Shown piece by piece: positions 61,679 to 64,000 of a DNA stretch of 64,000 nucleotides; the stretch's first letter is position 1, and each line of letters begins with the position of its first letter. The DNA comes from Pricia antarctica (GTDB lineage: Bacteria; Bacteroidota; Bacteroidia; Flavobacteriales; Flavobacteriaceae). The translations under genes were made by a program, and so were the position numbers. Location of the stretch: positions 62,001 through 126,000 of the forward strand of contig NZ_FNAO01000003.1 in assembly GCF_900101815.1 (NCBI RefSeq), given 5' to 3'. The notes beneath the pieces were generated by a model, which saw only the letters and a program-made list of their open reading frames with translations, searched no databases and was not told the origin of the DNA.

Positions 61679-63151
61679 CTACCGGCTATAATTCGGCGAC
61701 TCCTTGGTAATGGTCACGTCATGCGGATGGCTTTCGTGGATACCACTGGAAGTTATTTTCACAAAACGGCCGTTTTCCTTTAAGGTAGCGATATCCTTTG
61801 CACCGCAATAGCCCATTCCGGCCCGCAACCCGCCCACAAACTGGTGAATGCTCTCGTAGAGTTCGCCTTTATAGGGTACACGGCCGACAATGCCTTCGGG
61901 AACCAGTTTTTTAATATCGTCCTCAACATCCTGAAAATAGCGGTCTTTACTACCCTCTTTCATGGCCTCGACAGAACCCATACCACGATAGGATTTGAAT
62001 TTTCGACCCTCGTAGATTATCGTTTCGCCGGGAGATTCTTTCGTTCCTGCAAGTAAAGAGCCCAACATTACCGTATCAGCTCCGGCAGCAATGGCCTTAG
62101 GAATATCACCCGTATAGCGAATGCCCCCATCGGCGATTACGGGAACGCCACTGCCTTTAATGGCGGCGGCCACCTCTAAAACGGCCGAAAATTGTGGAAA
62201 ACCGACTCCTGCTACGACGCGTGTCGTACAAATAGAACCCGGACCAATACCTACTTTGACCGCATCCGCACCGGCATCGACCAAGTATTTGGCCGCTTCC
62301 GCGGTAGCAATATTGCCGACAACAACATCGAGATCTGGAAATCTCTTTTTAATTTCCTTTAAAACTGTTACGACGCCTTGTGTGTGTCCGTGTGCAGTAT
62401 CGATTACGACCGCATCCACCCCGGCATCGACCAAAGCGGCGGCCCTATCGACGGCATCGGGCGTAACCCCAATGGCAGCGGCTACGCGCAATCTGCCGTA
62501 GGTATCTTTATTGGCTATCGGTTTTTGGGTCAATTTAGTTATGTCGCGAAAGGTAATCAGGCCGACCAACTTGTAGTTTTTATCCACTACGGGCAGTTTC
62601 TCGATCTTGTTCTCTTGAAGAATGTCCTCTGCCTGTTCTAGGGAAGTCCCCTCCCCTACGGTTACTAGGTTTTTTGTGGTCATAACCTCGGAAATCGGCC
62701 GGTCGTTGTTCTTCTCAAAACGAAGATCTCGGTTGGTGACGATACCGAGCAATTTTCCTTCATCATCGACAATAGGAATGCCGCCGATACTAAATTCCTT
62801 CATGTTCGCCTTGGCATCTTTGACCTGGGAATTTAAAGGCAAGGTTACCGGATCGATAATCATGCCGCTCTCCGCCCGTTTTACCTTACGCACCTTAACG
62901 GCTTGCTGTTCAATGGTCATGTTCTTGTGCAAGACTCCGATACCACCCTCCTGCGCCATAGCAATGGCCATTTGCGATTCGGTAACCGTATCCATCGCCG
63001 CGGAAACAATGGGCACATTGATAGTAATGTTCCGCGTAAATTTGGATTGGATGTTGACTTTTCTGGGAAGTACTTCGGAATAGGCAGGCACAAGAAGTAC
63101 GTCATCGTACGTGAGACCTTCGCCTAAAATTTTGTCGTGGTGGGCTTGCAT
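61679..63151 (-). CDS. guaB: Inosine-5'-monophosphate dehydrogenase
   Basis: Rate-limiting step of GMP synthesis: IMP plus NAD+ to XMP. 490 residues: catalytic barrel interrupted by a pair of CBS domains (about 95-210; [20 protein letters not shown] and [19 protein letters not shown]). The catalytic loop GPGSICTTR has the nucleophile C308, followed by [20 protein letters not shown] and the flap region [11 protein letters not shown]. The C-terminus [16 protein letters not shown] is typical. Single gene with its own promoter. Confidence 0.97.
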   Translation of the reverse strand: MQAHHDKILGEGLTYDDVLLVPAYSEVLPRKVNIQSKFTRNITINVPIVSAAMDTVTESQMAIAMAQEGGIGVLHKNMTIEQQAVKVRKVKRAESGMIIDPVTLPLNSQVKDAKANMKEFSIGGIPIVDDEGKLLGIVTNRDLRFEKNNDRPISEVMTTKNLVTVGEGTSLEQAEDILQENKIEKLPVVDKNYKLVGLITFRDITKLTQKPIANKDTYGRLRVAAAIGVTPDAVDRAAALVDAGVDAVVIDTAHGHTQGVVTVLKEIKKRFPDLDVVVGNIATAEAAKYLVDAGADAVKVGIGPGSICTTRVVAGVGFPQFSAVLEVAAAIKGSGVPVIADGGIRYTGDIPKAIAAGADTVMLGSLLAGTKESPGETIIYEGRKFKSYRGMGSVEAMKEGSKDRYFQDVEDDIKKLVPEGIVGRVPYKGELYESIHQFVGGLRAGMGYCGAKDIATLKENGRFVKITSSGIHESHPHDVTITKESPNYSR

Positions 63152-63174
63152 GGCAATTACGTATTAATTGCGTG

Positions 63175-63182
63175 CAAATGTA
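63175..63182 (-). promoter_or_regulatory. Candidate -7 box of guaB
   Basis: Reads TACATTTG on the minus strand, 23 bp upstream of the ATG at 63151. Confidence 0.45.
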
Positions 63183-63188
63183 CGGTTT

Positions 63189-63662
63189 TTATTGACCGTC
63201 AGTCACTGCCGACTTGTATTTTTTTCTGGCTTCTTTCGCCCATGCGATTACCGCATCCTTTTCAGCTTGGGATAACGAACCGCCGTGCAGCCAAGTGTAT
63301 TCATTCAAGGGCATTTTGCCTTCCTCGACTTCCTCGATCAGTTCTTCCAATTTATGGTCTTTCTTTTTGTCTTCGTAGCTGTCCCAGGCCGAGGCGTTGA
63401 AATGTTCGTTCCCTTCTTCGACATGGTCGTTCAACCATAATGAGACCGGCGCAACCTCGGCGTACCAGGGATACACCGTTTTGTTACTATGGCAATCATA
63501 GCATTTGGTCTGCAGCACACCCACTACTAATGGGCTCGGCTTGGTTTCTTTTTCAAAGGAGGTTACGTCCCTTACTTCGGCATCATTTTTTTCAGGACGA
63601 TAGAATTGCAGCGCAATGAGTGCAATCAATAGTAGGATAAGGATTCTTTTTGTGATTTTCAT
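63189..63662 (-). CDS. Heme-binding domain (Haem_bd) protein
   Basis: 157 residues with an N-terminal membrane anchor or signal (ILILLLIALIALQFY). The heme c motif CYDCH is at 54-58, followed by the family pattern SNKTVYPWYAEVAPVSLWLN, HVEEGNEHFN and EVEEGKMPLNEYTWLHGGS. This is the Haem_bd family found next to di-heme peroxidases and cytochromes in Bacteroidota; it should be a periplasm-facing electron carrier or sensor. It is preceded on the same strand by a TonB receptor gene with 47 bp between them. Confidence 0.9.
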   Translation of the reverse strand: MKITKRILILLLIALIALQFYRPEKNDAEVRDVTSFEKETKPSPLVVGVLQTKCYDCHSNKTVYPWYAEVAPVSLWLNDHVEEGNEHFNASAWDSYEDKKKDHKLEELIEEVEEGKMPLNEYTWLHGGSLSQAEKDAVIAWAKEARKKYKSAVTDGQ

Positions 63663-63709
63663 AAGGGATGTTTTTTAGTGGATGCTATGTTGGGTGTAAA
63701 ATTTGACTT

Positions 63710-64000
63710 TTATAATTTCAACTGCAAAGTACTGTAAAAAGTTCTAGGTTGTGCAGGGATAATACCCGGACCGGGATAACCCGTGGCCCTTTGTGTAAAA
63801 TAACGGTTGTCTAAAAGGTTGTTGATGCCTGCTTCCAGTTTCCATTTTTTATAGGAATAGGAAAAACTTAGGTCGAGGATGTCGTAAGCGGGAATACTAC
63901 CCTCAATGCCACGTTGATTGTCGTCTACGACTTGGGGGGCGTTGGTGGCATCCGTGAATTGTTTTGATAAATAGGTGTATTGAAGACTTCCCAAAAAATT
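63710..64000 (-). CDS. TonB-dependent receptor, C-terminal part (5' end outside window)
   Basis: The visible 97 codons are the end of a TonB-dependent outer-membrane receptor; the frame stays open to base 64000. Seen are barrel strands and the usual C-terminal features: IPAYDILDLSFSYSYKKWKL, EAGINNLLDNRYFTQRATG with the LLDNRYF motif, PGPGIIPAQPRTFYSTLQLKL. The pattern AGINNLLDNRYF...PAQPRTF is that of siderophore or metal-chelate receptors of the FecA/Fiu type. The substrate cannot be told from this fragment. The heme-binding protein gene follows 47 bp downstream. Confidence 0.88.
   Translation of the reverse strand, partial: NFLGSLQYTYLSKQFTDATNAPQVVDDNQRGIEGSIPAYDILDLSFSYSYKKWKLEAGINNLLDNRYFTQRATGYPGPGIIPAQPRTFYSTLQLKL

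Overview
The window is chromosomal DNA of a member of the Flavobacteriaceae (phylum Bacteroidota), most likely marine. Several lines of evidence agree. The -7 promoter boxes have the form TAnnTTTG. There are three components or clients of the type IX secretion system: a plug protein, a PorP/SprF protein and a type B sorting-domain protein. There is a complete Na+-translocating NADH:quinone reductase operon. Families largely restricted to Bacteroidota are present (DUF5606, a DUF3667 remnant), and TonB-dependent receptors and lipoproteins are frequent. I found no rRNA, tRNA, CRISPR array, transposase or prophage. Most genes are ordinary core genes in short operons.

Layout. 1-3.1 kb: gpmI (cut by the left edge), map and a methyltransferase. 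3.1-11.1 kb, minus strand: nqrABCDEF, a small Nqr-associated protein of unknown function, and apbE, whose product attaches FMN to NqrB and NqrC. 11.2-24.1 kb: T9SS plug protein, a DUF3667 gene broken by an internal deletion, apaG, pruA, an exported DinB protein, rsmG, a front-end-type desaturase, an aspartate-type aminotransferase, two small proteins, an aquaglyceroporin, an SGNH hydrolase, a GH20 hexosaminidase and a DUF5606 protein. 24.1-26.1 kb: ruvX-def and dapD. 26.1-32.5 kb: a glycosyltransferase cluster, probably for lipopolysaccharide or another surface glycan. 32.5-37 kb: TsaC/Sua5-type protein, cca, PorP/SprF and ctaA. 37-45.7 kb: a pRiA4b ORF-3-like protein, a YejK-type nucleoid protein, an uncharacterised protein with protein-kinase-like motifs, an ABC transporter pair, a type B T9SS cargo and uvrB. 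45.7-49 kb: a noncoding region with a possible repressor-controlled small RNA, hsp20, a TerB-like protein, a DUF1456 protein, a small exported protein and an Lrp/AsnC regulator. 49.6-56.8 kb: a TonB receptor, a lipoprotein, a Tat-exported aminotransferase, an AEC-type transporter and alanine dehydrogenase. 56.9-64 kb: a second small exported protein, sucC, a LON-domain protein, lysA, a thioredoxin-like protein, guaB, a heme-binding protein and the end of another TonB receptor.

The most unusual locus is 48.6-56.8 kb. An Lrp/AsnC regulator is divergent from an outer-membrane receptor, a lipoprotein and a PLP aminotransferase with a twin-arginine signal, followed by an amino-acid or organic-acid type permease and alanine dehydrogenase. 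I read it as a candidate system that imports an amino compound through the outer membrane and transaminates it outside the cytoplasm. Other points of interest are a kinase-like hypothetical protein (39-40 kb), a candidate metal-repressor-type promoter driving a short noncoding transcript (46.15-46.37 kb), several palindromic REP- or MITE-like elements between genes, and a 20-bp tandem repeat upstream of the PorP/SprF gene.

All calls come from reading the sequence by eye. Family names rest on motif recognition, without database searches.
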